The translations under genes and the position numbers were made by a program. From positions 590,427-654,426 of the forward strand of contig NZ_SCKT01000002.1 of assembly GCF_014155765.1 (NCBI RefSeq): DNA of 64,000 bases, in the 5' to 3' direction. The notes under the pieces were generated by a model. That model had not been told where the DNA came from and searched no databases. It saw only the letters and a list, made by a program, of their open reading frames with translations. This stretch comes from Pantoea dispersa. GTDB lineage: Bacteria > Pseudomonadota > Gammaproteobacteria > Enterobacterales > Enterobacteriaceae. This document shows positions 51,161 to 59,655 of this stretch, in pieces; position 1 is the first letter of the stretch; every line of letters begins with the position of its first letter.

Positions 51161-52075
51161 ATGTCACTGCCTGCCCTGGACGCCGCGCCGCGCTGGTCAC
51201 AGCCCGTCGGTCACCTGCCGCAATTTAACCATGCTTACGCCACTGTCGCGGGCGTGCGGCTGCACTACGTCAGCGGCGGCAATGTGCAGGGACCAGTGCT
51301 GGTACTGCTGGCGGGCTTTCCGCAGAGCTGGTTTGCCTGGCGTAAGGTGATGGCGCAGCTGGCGGCAGACTATTTCATCATTGCGCCGGATCTGCCCGGC
51401 CAGGGCGATTCCGACAAGCCTGCCAGCGGTTATGACACCACCTCGCTGGCGCACAGCGTGCAGGGATTGTTGCAGCAGTTGGGTGTTGAGCATTACTACC
51501 TGGCCGCGCATGACGTGGGTGCCTGGGTTGCCTGGCCGCTGGCGATGTTGCACGGTGATGCCATTATCAAGCTGGCGCTGCTGGATGCCGGCATTCCCGG
51601 CGTGACGCTGCCGGATGCGCTGCCTGCGACGCCGGACAAAGCCTGGAAAACCTGGCACTTTGCTTTTCACCTGTTGCCGGATCTGCCGGAAGCGCTGATC
51701 GCCGGTCGTGAAGCGCTCTATCTGCAGTGGTTTTTGCAGCGCAAGGCAGCCAGCCCGATGGTGTTTGGTGACGAAGAGATGGCGGAATATGTGCGGCTGC
51801 TGCAGCAAAACGGCGCGCTGCGCGCCGGCATGGCGGCGTATCGTGAGGTCAGCACCTCAGCGGAGCAGAATCGTCAGTTGTTGCAAACCCGGGGCAAACT
51901 GGCGATCCCGCTGCTGGCGGTGAGCGCCGATCAGGGCTCTATTGCTGATATGGCCCAGCCGCTGCGCACTTTTGCGGCCGACGTCAGCGGGATTCGCCTC
52001 GCGCACTGTGGTCACTTTATCCCGGATGAGCAACCGCAGGCGCTGGCCGACGCGTTACGTCAGTTTTTTGTGTAA
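51161..52075 (+). CDS. Alpha/beta hydrolase, epoxide-hydrolase/dehalogenase-like
   Basis: A 304-residue alpha/beta hydrolase. AGFPQSWFAWRKVMAQLAAD holds the oxyanion-side motif of epoxide hydrolases (G-F-P). The nucleophile is Asp118 in YYLAAHDVGAWVAW, an Asp rather than Ser, as in epoxide hydrolases and haloalkane dehalogenases. The catalytic His is His285 in LAHCGHFIPDEQP. The cap domain lies around residues 140-220. There is no signal peptide, so it is cytosolic. The natural substrate is unknown. The gene precedes a TetR gene by about 130 bases on the same strand, with its own inverted-repeat site upstream. Confidence 0.9.
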   Translation: MSLPALDAAPRWSQPVGHLPQFNHAYATVAGVRLHYVSGGNVQGPVLVLLAGFPQSWFAWRKVMAQLAADYFIIAPDLPGQGDSDKPASGYDTTSLAHSVQGLLQQLGVEHYYLAAHDVGAWVAWPLAMLHGDAIIKLALLDAGIPGVTLPDALPATPDKAWKTWHFAFHLLPDLPEALIAGREALYLQWFLQRKAASPMVFGDEEMAEYVRLLQQNGALRAGMAAYREVSTSAEQNRQLLQTRGKLAIPLLAVSADQGSIADMAQPLRTFAADVSGIRLAHCGHFIPDEQPQALADALRQFFV

Positions 52076-52169
52076 CGCATCACTTAACCGTGAATATCCA
52101 CGCGTAAGCGACCGCGCCGAGAAGGGGCTGCGGCTGACTTGCAATAGCCACGGCATTGCGGCTAAGATA

Positions 52170-52189
52170 GGAACCAGTTGGTTTATAAT
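52170..52189 (+). promoter_or_regulatory. TetR operator overlapping the promoter of the regulator gene
   Basis: GGAACCAGTTGGTTTA (52170-52185) shares GGAACCA..GGTT with the perfect palindrome before the MFS gene at 52820. TATAAT (52184-52189) overlaps its end and makes a good -10 box, so binding would repress the TetR gene itself. Confidence 0.65.
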
Positions 52190-52206
52190 TACAGGGGAGG
52201 GCAGTG

Positions 52207-52803
52207 ATGAAGAACCTGACCGTCATCGGTCGCCCGCGCGAGTTCGAGCTGGAAGAGGCCGCCCGCAGCGCCATGCACGTTTTCTGGGATCGCGGCTATG
52301 AAGCGGCGTCGCTACCGGATTTGATCGCCGGAACCGGTTTATCGCGCGGCAGTCTCTACAAGGCGTTCGGCGATAAAAAAGGGCTGCTGCTGGCCGCGCT
52401 GGATATCTACATGACCGAAGGTCTGAAAGCCACCTCGGATATTCTGGCGCAGCCCGGCGCGGTTAAAGCGGCGATTCGTGCCTCGCTGCTGCGTTATGCC
52501 GCGCTCTCCAGCGGCGAGAAAGGGCGGCGCGGTTGTCTGGTGGTTTCACTCACCACCGAGATGGCCGCGCATGATGAACAGATTGCCGAACGCACAGGGC
52601 GCATGTTCCGGCGTTTGCAGCAGCTGTATGCGGCAACACTGGTGCGCGGTCAGCTGAGCGGAGAACTGCCCGAGCGTGATGAGCAGGTGCTGGCCCGCTT
52701 ACTGGTTTGCCAGATTGAAGGGATGCGCATCCTCGGTAAAACCGGGGCAACGGAAGCAGAAATGAACGCCGTAGTGGACTGCACGATGCGTCTGCTCGAC
52801 TAA
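52207..52803 (+). CDS. TetR-family regulator
   Basis: A 198-residue TetR/AcrR protein. The helix-turn-helix is in FELEEAARSAMHVFWDRGYE, AASLPDLIAGTGLSRGSLYK and AFGDKKGLLLAAL. The C-terminal domain has GRRGCLVVSLTTEMAAHDEQ, similar to regulators of efflux genes (TetR_C of the YxaF/LmrA-like group). GGGGAGGG stands before the ATG at 52207; the GTG three bases earlier is less likely. Matching GGAACC palindromes lie in front of this gene and the MFS gene after it, so it probably represses both. Confidence 0.9.
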   Translation: MKNLTVIGRPREFELEEAARSAMHVFWDRGYEAASLPDLIAGTGLSRGSLYKAFGDKKGLLLAALDIYMTEGLKATSDILAQPGAVKAAIRASLLRYAALSSGEKGRRGCLVVSLTTEMAAHDEQIAERTGRMFRRLQQLYAATLVRGQLSGELPERDEQVLARLLVCQIEGMRILGKTGATEAEMNAVVDCTMRLLD

Positions 52804-52819
52804 TTTTTTTATCCATATT

Positions 52820-52835
52820 GGAACCAATCGGTTCC
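52820..52835 (+). promoter_or_regulatory. TetR operator before the DHA2 MFS gene
   Basis: GGAACC-AATC-GGTTCC, perfect 6-base arms, 17 bases upstream of the MFS start codon and similar to the site before the TetR gene. Confidence 0.65.
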
Positions 52836-52851
52836 TTAGTGAGGTGTTGTG

Positions 52852-54324
52852 ATGTCTGATCCGCACGCGTTAAATCCCGAGCCACGCCGCTGGGCGATGT
52901 TTATCGTCCTGCTGACAGGCGCATTTTTACCCCCGCTGGACTTCTTTATTGTCAATGTGGCGCTGCCGTCGATTCAGAGCGACTTGGCCACGTCCGGCTC
53001 GGCGGAGCAATTTGTCATCTCGTCTTATGCCGGGTTTTACGCCGTCACGCTGATCACCGGCGGTCGCCTCGGCGATCTGTTTGGCCGCGGGCGCATGTTC
53101 TTCGTTGGCCTGACCGGTTTTGCAGCGGCTTCTGCGCTGTGTGGCTTTGCCTGGTCACCGGGCGCGCTGATCGCTGGCCGCGTGCTGCAGGGCATCACTG
53201 CAGCGATTATGGCACCGCAGGCGCTGGCCTCGATTCAGGCTATTTTCCCGGAGGCGGAGAAATCACGCGCGCTGAGCCTGTACGGCGCGGTATTTGGTCT
53301 GGCCTCGGTGATTGGCCAGGCGCTGGGCGGCATCCTGATCTCACTCAACCTGTTTAATAGCGGCTGGCGCGCCATTTTCCTGGTCAATCTGCCGGTGGCG
53401 CTGCTGGTGGTGCTGTTTGGCATCCCGTTGATTAAAGAGACGCGTGCTCAGCACGCGCGCAAGCTGGATTTTGGCGGAATGGGACTGTCGATGATGACGC
53501 TGGGTCTGCTGATCGTGCCGCTGATTGAAGGGCGGGAAGCGGGCTGGCCGCTGTGGGCGTGGCTATCGCTGCTGCTGGTGCCGGTGCTGGGCACTCTGTT
53601 CTGGCGCTATGAAAGCCGGCTGGCAAAGCAGGGCGGCGATCCGCTGATCGATCCGGCGATTTTCAGCGTGCCGGGTCTGGGGCTGTCCCTGCTGCTGGCG
53701 CTGCTGTTCTACTCAATTGGCGTATTCTTCCTGCTGTTCTCGATCTATTTACAGGGCGCGCTGCATCAGGGCGTACTGAGCGCCGGGCTGATCTTCCTGC
53801 CCTTTGGTGCGGGTTTTCTGCTGGGGCCGTTGTCCACGCCCTCTGCGCGACGGCTGATTGGGCCTTACGTTAACGCCACTGGGATGGTGCTGGAAGTGGT
53901 CGGCCTGCTGGGTCTGGCATGGCTGATGGCCAGCACGCCGGTCGGTGTGTCACCGGCGGCGCTGCCGCTGGCCGTGGGGCTGTTTGTGGTGGGGTTTGGC
54001 CAGGGGCTGGCGCTGCCGACGCTGATGCACATCGTCACCGGACGCGTGGCACCCGCCTGGGCCGGGATGATTGCCGGTATCGCCAGCTCCACGTTGCAAC
54101 TGAGCACGGCGCTGAGCGTGGCCATTATCGGCGGGATCTTTTATGCCGTGCTGGGCACGGGCAAGGGGCCAGGAGAGATTACCCATGCCTTCATCGTGGC
54201 GATAGTGTGTATGTCGATTTGTCTGGCGGCCGGCGCGCTGCTGAGCATCCGGCTAGCGCGCAGGCCTGCCGCACAGACGGCGGTGCTTAAAACACGCGGG
54301 AGTTCCAACGCGTTGCGGGACTGA
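52852..54324 (+). CDS. DHA2-family MFS drug/multi-substrate exporter
   Basis: A 490-residue, 14-helix exporter. PPLDFFIVNVALPSIQSDLA in helix 1 is the DHA2 hallmark. Motif A is GGRLGDLFGRGRMFFVGLTG, and motif C lies in LYGAVFGLASVIGQALGGIL (helix 5). Such pumps expel drugs, dyes or toxic metabolites using protons. The ATG at 52852 has GAGG eight bases upstream. It sits 48 bases after the TetR gene, and both have GGAACC operators, so it is an inducible efflux module. The neighbouring epoxide-hydrolase-like gene may act on the same toxic compounds (inference). Confidence 0.92.
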   Translation: MSDPHALNPEPRRWAMFIVLLTGAFLPPLDFFIVNVALPSIQSDLATSGSAEQFVISSYAGFYAVTLITGGRLGDLFGRGRMFFVGLTGFAAASALCGFAWSPGALIAGRVLQGITAAIMAPQALASIQAIFPEAEKSRALSLYGAVFGLASVIGQALGGILISLNLFNSGWRAIFLVNLPVALLVVLFGIPLIKETRAQHARKLDFGGMGLSMMTLGLLIVPLIEGREAGWPLWAWLSLLLVPVLGTLFWRYESRLAKQGGDPLIDPAIFSVPGLGLSLLLALLFYSIGVFFLLFSIYLQGALHQGVLSAGLIFLPFGAGFLLGPLSTPSARRLIGPYVNATGMVLEVVGLLGLAWLMASTPVGVSPAALPLAVGLFVVGFGQGLALPTLMHIVTGRVAPAWAGMIAGIASSTLQLSTALSVAIIGGIFYAVLGTGKGPGEITHAFIVAIVCMSICLAAGALLSIRLARRPAAQTAVLKTRGSSNALRD

Positions 54325-54379
54325 TGGTTGAAGACTGGGTGTGATCACCCCCATCACTTTACCCGATGGCGTCCATTCC

Positions 54380-56560
54380 TCAGAACGACATCGTGACACC
54401 GGCGTACCAGGCGCGGCCCGGTTCGTTATAGGTCGATGCCCCGGCATTTTCGCGATAAACGCGCTTATCAAACAGGTTGTTGATACCGGCGTTGGCGCTC
54501 AGGTTTTTAGTGATGTCGTAGTTGAGGTTCAGCCCGACAATGGAATACGGGCTGATTTCACGCTGCGACAGACCGCGGCTGGCCTCGAGGCTGGTTTCGG
54601 CATACTGACGTGGCTTCTGCCGGCCATATTGCGTCCAGTTGATGTTGGCGCTGAGCGCCTCGGTCGCCTGCCACTCCAGCTGCGAGTTGATGGTGAATTC
54701 CGGGATTACCGTCAGCGGGTTGCCGGTTTTTTTGCTCTCCGAGCGGAACATATAGGTGGCATTGGTGCGCCACTCCAGCGTGTCGGCGATCAGCGGGATG
54801 CTCAGATTGCCTTCCAGCCCTTCGACGATCGCCTTGCCGCCGTTTTCCCAGCGCAGCAGGTTATACGAGCCGGTTGAAGCCACCGGCGTGGTGCCGGAGA
54901 TGATTTTGTTTTTGTAATCATTGCGGAACCAGGTGATGCCCGCGACATAGCCCTGATGACTGAATTCAATGCCCACTTCTTTGTTCACACTGATCTCGGG
55001 ATCAAGGTCTTTGCTGCCCAGCAGGTAACAGCGTGACAGGCCAATCGGACAACCGTTGCCGCGCGTCGACAGGATATAGCCCTCAGTGGACTGATACAGA
55101 TTTGGCGCTTTAAAGGCGCGCGCAATACCGGCTTTCAGCGTGAAGTAATCACCGAGGCCCTGCGACAGGTTGAGGCTCGGGCTCCAGTTAGCGCCAAACT
55201 GATCGTGATAGTCGAAGCGCAGGCCGGGAATCACTTCGGTGGAGTCGGTGGCGGCGATGTTGTCTTCGAAATAGAGCGAGCTGATGGTGGCGCTGTTTTT
55301 ACTGTCACGCTGCGAACCATCGCTGGAAACGCCGCCGAAATCGACACCCGGTGCGCTGGTGGCCTGTACCGATGCCGGATCGTTAAGTTCATCGCGATTC
55401 CACTCAGCACCCAGCGTAACGGTTTGATCGACCAGCAGCTGCAGCGGGAAATTGATCTCGCCGCCGGCGCGATAGCTCTCCAGCCGGCTGGTAGCGTACG
55501 TATCGCTGTTGATCATCCCTTCGGTGCTGCCGCCGGAGCCTTCTTTCAGACGGGTATTGTTGGTTTTCTCATAGCTAAAGTTAAGCTTAGAGGTGCCCCA
55601 GTCCCAGATGCCGTTGTGCACCACTCCGTAGTTCTGGCGATACAGGCGGTTGGTTTCGCTGCCGTACAGCGCTTCAACCAGCCCGTTGGCGCTGGCATTG
55701 CTGTTGCTGTTTTGCGTGTCGCCGGCATAAATATTGCCCTGGCGACTGTAGCCATAGCTGAAATCGACAATCTGCGTCGGGGTGATTTTCCACGACAGCA
55801 CTCCATTAATATCTTTGTTACGCACCCCTTCGCGTCCGGCGGCGTAAGCGCCATTTTGCGCGGTATTGATGTCGAAGGCGTCGGCATCCGTTTTGTTCAG
55901 GTTGCCGTACAGCCGCATGGTGAGTGCCTCACCGGCCAGCGGACCGCTGAGGTTGAAGTTAGCGCGGCGGGTGGCGCCTTCCTTGTCATCTTCTGGCTGG
56001 TTAGTGAACAGCGACAGCGAACCGTGCCAGTCATTGGTCGGGCGTTTGGTAATGATGTTGACCACACCGCCGGCGGCACCGGAGCCATAACGGGCAGCGG
56101 CCGGACCGCGTATCACCTCAATGCGTTCCACCATTTCCGGCGGTACCCAGTTGGTATCTCCGCGTGAGTCGCGCTCACCGCGCCAGCTGTAACGCACCGA
56201 GTTACGGGAGGTGACCGGCACGCCATCGATCAGCACCAAAGTGTTTTCCGGGCCCATGCCGCGAATGTCGATCTGGCGATTATTACCGCGGCTGCCGCTG
56301 GCGCCGTTACCGGTGAGGTTAACGCCGGGCATTTTGCGGATGATGTCCGCGAGGTCGTTAACGGGCGGACTTTTTTTGATGTCTTCAGCGGTAATGGTGG
56401 AAACCCCCGGCTGCTGCTTCAGCTCTTGCTCTGCCGTCACAATCATTGACTCATCGTCGGCCAGCTTCTCCGTGGGTTCAGCGGCAAACACCGGTGAGGT
56501 TAACAGGCCTGCCAGGTACAGTGCGACCGGACGCTTTTTGCCACATACAGTTACATTCAC
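54380..56560 (-). CDS. fepA: FepA-type TonB-dependent catecholate siderophore receptor
   Basis: A 726-residue outer-membrane receptor, alignable with E. coli FepA along most of its length. Signal peptide to about SPVFA; TonB box ESMIVTAE (FepA DTIVVTAAE). Plug motifs GVSTITAEDIKKSPPVNDLA, MPGVNLTGNGASGSRGNNRQ, IDIRGMGPENTLVLIDGVPV, RGERDSRGDTNWVPPEMVER and RGPAAARYGSGAAGGVVNII match FepA almost word for word. The barrel keeps YSRQGNIYAGDTQNSNS, ETNRLYRQNYG and the C-terminal AGINNLFDKRVYRENAG with final Phe. It imports ferric enterobactin or a related catecholate. IroN/PfeA-type receptors are close, so the exact ligand is uncertain. A Fur-box-like site is upstream. It is encoded alone. Confidence 0.9.
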   Translation of the reverse strand: MNVTVCGKKRPVALYLAGLLTSPVFAAEPTEKLADDESMIVTAEQELKQQPGVSTITAEDIKKSPPVNDLADIIRKMPGVNLTGNGASGSRGNNRQIDIRGMGPENTLVLIDGVPVTSRNSVRYSWRGERDSRGDTNWVPPEMVERIEVIRGPAAARYGSGAAGGVVNIITKRPTNDWHGSLSLFTNQPEDDKEGATRRANFNLSGPLAGEALTMRLYGNLNKTDADAFDINTAQNGAYAAGREGVRNKDINGVLSWKITPTQIVDFSYGYSRQGNIYAGDTQNSNSNASANGLVEALYGSETNRLYRQNYGVVHNGIWDWGTSKLNFSYEKTNNTRLKEGSGGSTEGMINSDTYATSRLESYRAGGEINFPLQLLVDQTVTLGAEWNRDELNDPASVQATSAPGVDFGGVSSDGSQRDSKNSATISSLYFEDNIAATDSTEVIPGLRFDYHDQFGANWSPSLNLSQGLGDYFTLKAGIARAFKAPNLYQSTEGYILSTRGNGCPIGLSRCYLLGSKDLDPEISVNKEVGIEFSHQGYVAGITWFRNDYKNKIISGTTPVASTGSYNLLRWENGGKAIVEGLEGNLSIPLIADTLEWRTNATYMFRSESKKTGNPLTVIPEFTINSQLEWQATEALSANINWTQYGRQKPRQYAETSLEASRGLSQREISPYSIVGLNLNYDITKNLSANAGINNLFDKRVYRENAGASTYNEPGRAWYAGVTMSF

Positions 56561-56606
56561 TTATATCATCTCCCTGATGCGTTAACATTTGTAAGCAAAT
56601 GCGCAT

Positions 56607-56625
56607 GATAATGAGAATGGTTTGC
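56607..56625. promoter_or_regulatory. Fur-box-like site upstream of the FepA-type gene
   Basis: GATAATGAGAATGGTTTGC matches the 19-base Fur consensus GATAATGATAATCATTATC at 14 positions, about 47 bases before the receptor start. Confidence 0.75.
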
Positions 56626-57050
56626 ATTGTATATTGGTGTGCAACTTCTTTACATTCCTGCGTAAATCGCCTCACCGTGCCGCTTTTTTGTCAGTTTTTG
56701 TCAAGAGGGCAACATAGTGGCTTAGACAGGAACGTTATGGCTAATAAGCAAATCATCCAGCGTGGCAGGATAAGCAGGTGCCTGATTTGCGGTAACAATC
56801 TGATTTTTGCGCGACGACAGGGCCGCGTTCAGGCCAGCAAAGAACCCTATTGCCGGATTTCGGCAATAGATATCTGTTTTTCGCATTTGTGATCGCTGCC
56901 TATCTTCCAGAGAATGGCTGCGGGACGTTAGAGGATGACAATCCTTTGCGCCGCGCGGCTTTCGCGACATGGGCAAAGGGAAAAATACATCGCTACCTCG
57001 ACGCCTTTTCCCTGCCGGGAAACATTTTAAATATCAGGAGAAAGGTTCCA
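56626..57050. other. Long leader before the amino-acid ABC operon
   Basis: About 425 bases with no convincing gene. TATTGCCG, GATTT, CGGCAATA (56848-56868) is a perfect 8-base inverted repeat, followed 7 bases later by a run of five T (GATATCTGTTTTT), so it could be an attenuator-like hairpin or an operator. On the minus strand, frame 56722-56865 encodes GFFAGLNAALSSRKNQIVTA and ends LDDLLISHNVPV, which looks mildly protein-like (perhaps a gene remnant) but I cannot place it. Confidence 0.35.
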
Positions 57051-57947
57051 GTGAAATTCGCAAAAGGTATCACCCTTTTCGCACTCGCTCTCAGTGCGCA
57101 CACCGCGTTTGCCGCCGAACAATCCGTCCCAACCGACAGCTCACTGCATGTTCAGGCTGATGCCGCGCTGAAAAGCCTGGTGCCCGCCGACGTGGCGAAG
57201 CGCGGCTATATTGTGGCAGGAACCAACCCCAACACGCCGCCCACCACCTTCTATAAAGAAGACAACAAAACGCTGGCCGGCCGTGAAATTGACATCATGA
57301 ACGCGGTCGGTGAGCGTCTCGGCATTCAGGTGCAGTGGCGTGACACCGGCGGCTTCGACAACACCATTCCGGGACTGAAAACCGGCCGCTACGATGTGGC
57401 CTTGTCCAACATCAACGCCACGCCGGCGCGCGCCAAAATTATCGACTTCGTGAGTTACTACGACGCCAGCCGTCTCGGCATTATTTCGCGGAAAGACGCC
57501 AACGTCGCGCCGTTCAAAACCCTCGACGAGGTGTGCGGTAAAGAAGTCGGCGCCGGTTCCGGCACCACTCAGGTGACCCGTCTGGAAGAGGCCAGCAAAG
57601 CCTGTGAAGCGGCCGGGAAAAAACCGATTAAAGTGTCAGTGTTCCCGGATCGCCCGGCGGGTGTTCAGGCCGTGGTCAGCGGGCGTGTGCCGATGTTCCT
57701 CGGTCCGTACGAAGGCCTGTTGTGGCAGGTGAAAGTGATCAAACCGCTGACCATGAGCGGCGAAATCACCGTGCATGATGCGCCGGTATCGGTCGCCTTC
57801 CCGAAAGATTCCGCGCTTGAACCTGCCGTACAGGCAGCGCTGAACTCGCTGATTAAAGATGGCAGCTACCAGAAGATCCTGGATAACTGGGGCATCGGCT
57901 TTGGCGCGGTTAAAGAGTCAAAACGTAATCAGGATATCTTTCAATGA
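57051..57947 (+). CDS. Periplasmic binding protein of an amino-acid-type ABC importer
   Basis: A 298-residue protein with a signal peptide (MKFAKGITLFALALSAHTAFA). The mature family-3 binding protein contains GREIDIMNAVGERLGIQVQW, GLKTGRYDVALSNINATPAR, DFVSYYDASRLGIISRK and VGAGSGTTQVTRLEEASKAC, with two Cys (CGKEVG, ACEAAG) that could pair. The ligand is likely a polar amino acid or a derivative. GTG at 57051 is the start because AGGAG and AAAGG precede it and the signal peptide begins there. The end overlaps the permease ATG as ATGA. The operon continues with permease, ATPase and, after a hairpin, a BisC-like enzyme. Confidence 0.9.
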   Translation: MKFAKGITLFALALSAHTAFAAEQSVPTDSSLHVQADAALKSLVPADVAKRGYIVAGTNPNTPPTTFYKEDNKTLAGREIDIMNAVGERLGIQVQWRDTGGFDNTIPGLKTGRYDVALSNINATPARAKIIDFVSYYDASRLGIISRKDANVAPFKTLDEVCGKEVGAGSGTTQVTRLEEASKACEAAGKKPIKVSVFPDRPAGVQAVVSGRVPMFLGPYEGLLWQVKVIKPLTMSGEITVHDAPVSVAFPKDSALEPAVQAALNSLIKDGSYQKILDNWGIGFGAVKESKRNQDIFQ

Positions 57948-58867
57948 GTGACTTTCACGACCACACCGACGATCTGAAAATCGTCGGTAAACGCTACTAC
58001 GGACGCTGGCTCAGTGCGCTGGTGGTGCTGTTGTGCGTGGTGGCGATGGCGCATTCGATGATCAACAATCCGCGCTTCGAATGGGGCGTGATTGCGGAAA
58101 ACTTCACCGGCGAGTCAATCCTGCAGGGCGTGCTGATGACGCTGCAGCTGACAGCGATTTCGGTGGTGCTGGGCTTCGCCTTTGGCACGGTGCTGGCGCT
58201 GATGCGCCTGTCATCCAACCCGGTGCTGGTCGGCGTCAGCTGGTTCTATACCTGGTTTTTCCGCGGCGTGCCGATGCTGGTACAGCTGTTCCTGTGGTAC
58301 AACATCGCGGCGCTGTACCCGACCATTTCGCTGTCGCTGCCGGCTCTGGGTGAGATCTGGAGTACCCAGTCTAATGCGCTGGTCAGCCCGTTCAGCGCGG
58401 CGGTGATCGCGCTGGTAATGCATCAGTCTGCCTATGCGGCTGAGATCGTGCGCGCCGGGATTCAGAGCGTTGGCAACGGCCAGCTGGAAGCCGCCCGTGC
58501 GCTGGGTTACCGTCCGGCGCAGATTTTCCGTCATACCGTACTACCGCAGGCGATGCGTGCCATCATGCCGCCGGCCGGTAACGAAATCATCGGCCAGCTG
58601 AAAACCACGGCGGTGGTATCGGTGATCTCCCTGCAGGATGTGCTGTTTTCGGCGCAGATCATCTATCAGCGCACCTATGAAGTGATCCCGCTGCTGCTGG
58701 TGGCGACGCTGTGGTATCTGCTGATGACTTCAGTACTGTCGGTTGGTCAGTTCTACGTCGAGCGCTACTTTGGCCGTGGCGTCACGCGCCGTGAAAAGCG
58801 CAGTTTACTCAAGTCGCTGCCCGGTTTCTCCGCGCCTAAAGCCGAAAGGAGCGTAAGCAATGGCTGA
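57944..58867 (+). CDS. Amino-acid-type ABC importer permease (HisM/GlnP family)
   Basis: A 307-residue inner-membrane protein with about five helices. EGVLMTLQLTAISVVLGFAF-like opening (ILQGVLMTLQLTAISVVLGF), WFYTWFFRGVPMLVQLFLWY, and the EAA coupling loop EAARALGYRPAQIFRHTVLP are diagnostic. It forms a channel with the ATPase encoded next; only one permease is encoded, so it is presumably a homodimer. It starts within the binding-protein stop (ATGA) and overlaps the ATPase start by 8 bases. Confidence 0.92.
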   Translation: MSDFHDHTDDLKIVGKRYYGRWLSALVVLLCVVAMAHSMINNPRFEWGVIAENFTGESILQGVLMTLQLTAISVVLGFAFGTVLALMRLSSNPVLVGVSWFYTWFFRGVPMLVQLFLWYNIAALYPTISLSLPALGEIWSTQSNALVSPFSAAVIALVMHQSAYAAEIVRAGIQSVGNGQLEAARALGYRPAQIFRHTVLPQAMRAIMPPAGNEIIGQLKTTAVVSVISLQDVLFSAQIIYQRTYEVIPLLLVATLWYLLMTSVLSVGQFYVERYFGRGVTRREKRSLLKSLPGFSAPKAERSVSNG

Positions 58868-59621
58868 AGCGATCGCCTTACGTAAGGTGACCAAACGTTT
58901 TTCCGGCGTCACCATTCTGGATGAAGTTAATCTTGATATCCCGGCTGGCTCGGTGACGGTGATCCTCGGACCGTCCGGCTCAGGCAAATCGACGCTGCTG
59001 CGCTGCATCAACCATCTGGAAAAACTGGATGGTGGCACGATTCGTATCGGTGGCGAGATCATTGGTTACAAGCAGAAAGGCCAGGCGCTGCACGAGCTGA
59101 GCAGCAGCGAGATTGCGCGTCAGCGTGCCGAAATCGGCATGGTGTTTCAGCAGTTCAACCTGTTCCCGCACCGCACCGTACTGCAAAACATTGTCGATGC
59201 GCCGATGCGGGTGAAAAAACAGAGCCGCCAGCAGGCGACCAGCAAAGCGCTGTCGCTGCTTAAGCAGGTGGGGCTGGCCGGGCGCGAAGAAGAGTGGCCG
59301 CAGAATCTTTCCGGTGGTCAGCAGCAGCGTGTGGCGATCGCCCGTGCGCTGGCGATGGATCCCGGCGTGATGCTGTTTGATGAGCCCACGTCTGCGCTCG
59401 ATCCGGAACTGGTGGGTGAAGTGCTGCAGGTGATTAAACAGCTGGCGCACTCCGGCATCACCATGGTGATTGTGACGCACGAGATCGGTTTTGCGCGCGA
59501 GGTGGCCGATAACATCGTGTTTATGGAAGGCGGGCGGATTGTGGCGGCGGGGCCGACGCAGCAGGTGCTCGACGATCCGGAAAACGGACGGGTAAGAAAC
59601 TTTATTGCAACGGTGCTGTAA
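58860..59621 (+). CDS. Amino-acid-type ABC importer ATPase
   Basis: A 253-residue ABC ATPase: Walker A ILGPSGSGKSTLLRCINHLE, Q-loop GMVFQQFNLFPHRTVLQNIV, signature LSGGQQQRVAIARALA, Walker B VMLFDEPTSALDPELV, switch His in MVIVTHEIGFAREVADNIVF. The FNLFPH and THE-GFAREVAD patterns are those of HisP/GlnQ-type polar amino acid importers. A hairpin with a T run covers its stop codon, so part of the transcript probably ends here. Confidence 0.95.
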   Translation: MAEAIALRKVTKRFSGVTILDEVNLDIPAGSVTVILGPSGSGKSTLLRCINHLEKLDGGTIRIGGEIIGYKQKGQALHELSSSEIARQRAEIGMVFQQFNLFPHRTVLQNIVDAPMRVKKQSRQQATSKALSLLKQVGLAGREEEWPQNLSGGQQQRVAIARALAMDPGVMLFDEPTSALDPELVGEVLQVIKQLAHSGITMVIVTHEIGFAREVADNIVFMEGGRIVAAGPTQQVLDDPENGRVRNFIATVL

Positions 59622-59633
59622 GCACCGTTTTTC
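59610..59633 (+). terminator. Terminator or attenuator overlapping the ATPase stop codon
   Basis: ACGGTGCT (59610-59617), GTA, AGCACCGT (59621-59628), then TTTTTC. An 8-bp stem with a T run that starts inside the last codons of the ATPase gene, 22 bases before the next start. Because the next gene follows in the same direction, partial read-through is likely. Confidence 0.8.
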
Positions 59634-59655
59634 ATTTTTGACTCCAGGAAGCATG

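Noticed and set aside
56626-57050. Riboswitch before the ABC operon
   Set aside because: I could match no known riboswitch core; only a simple inverted repeat is seen.
57051-59621. Assigning the importer to histidine, arginine or lysine
   Set aside because: The motifs fix the family but not the ligand; only one permease is encoded, unlike HisQM.
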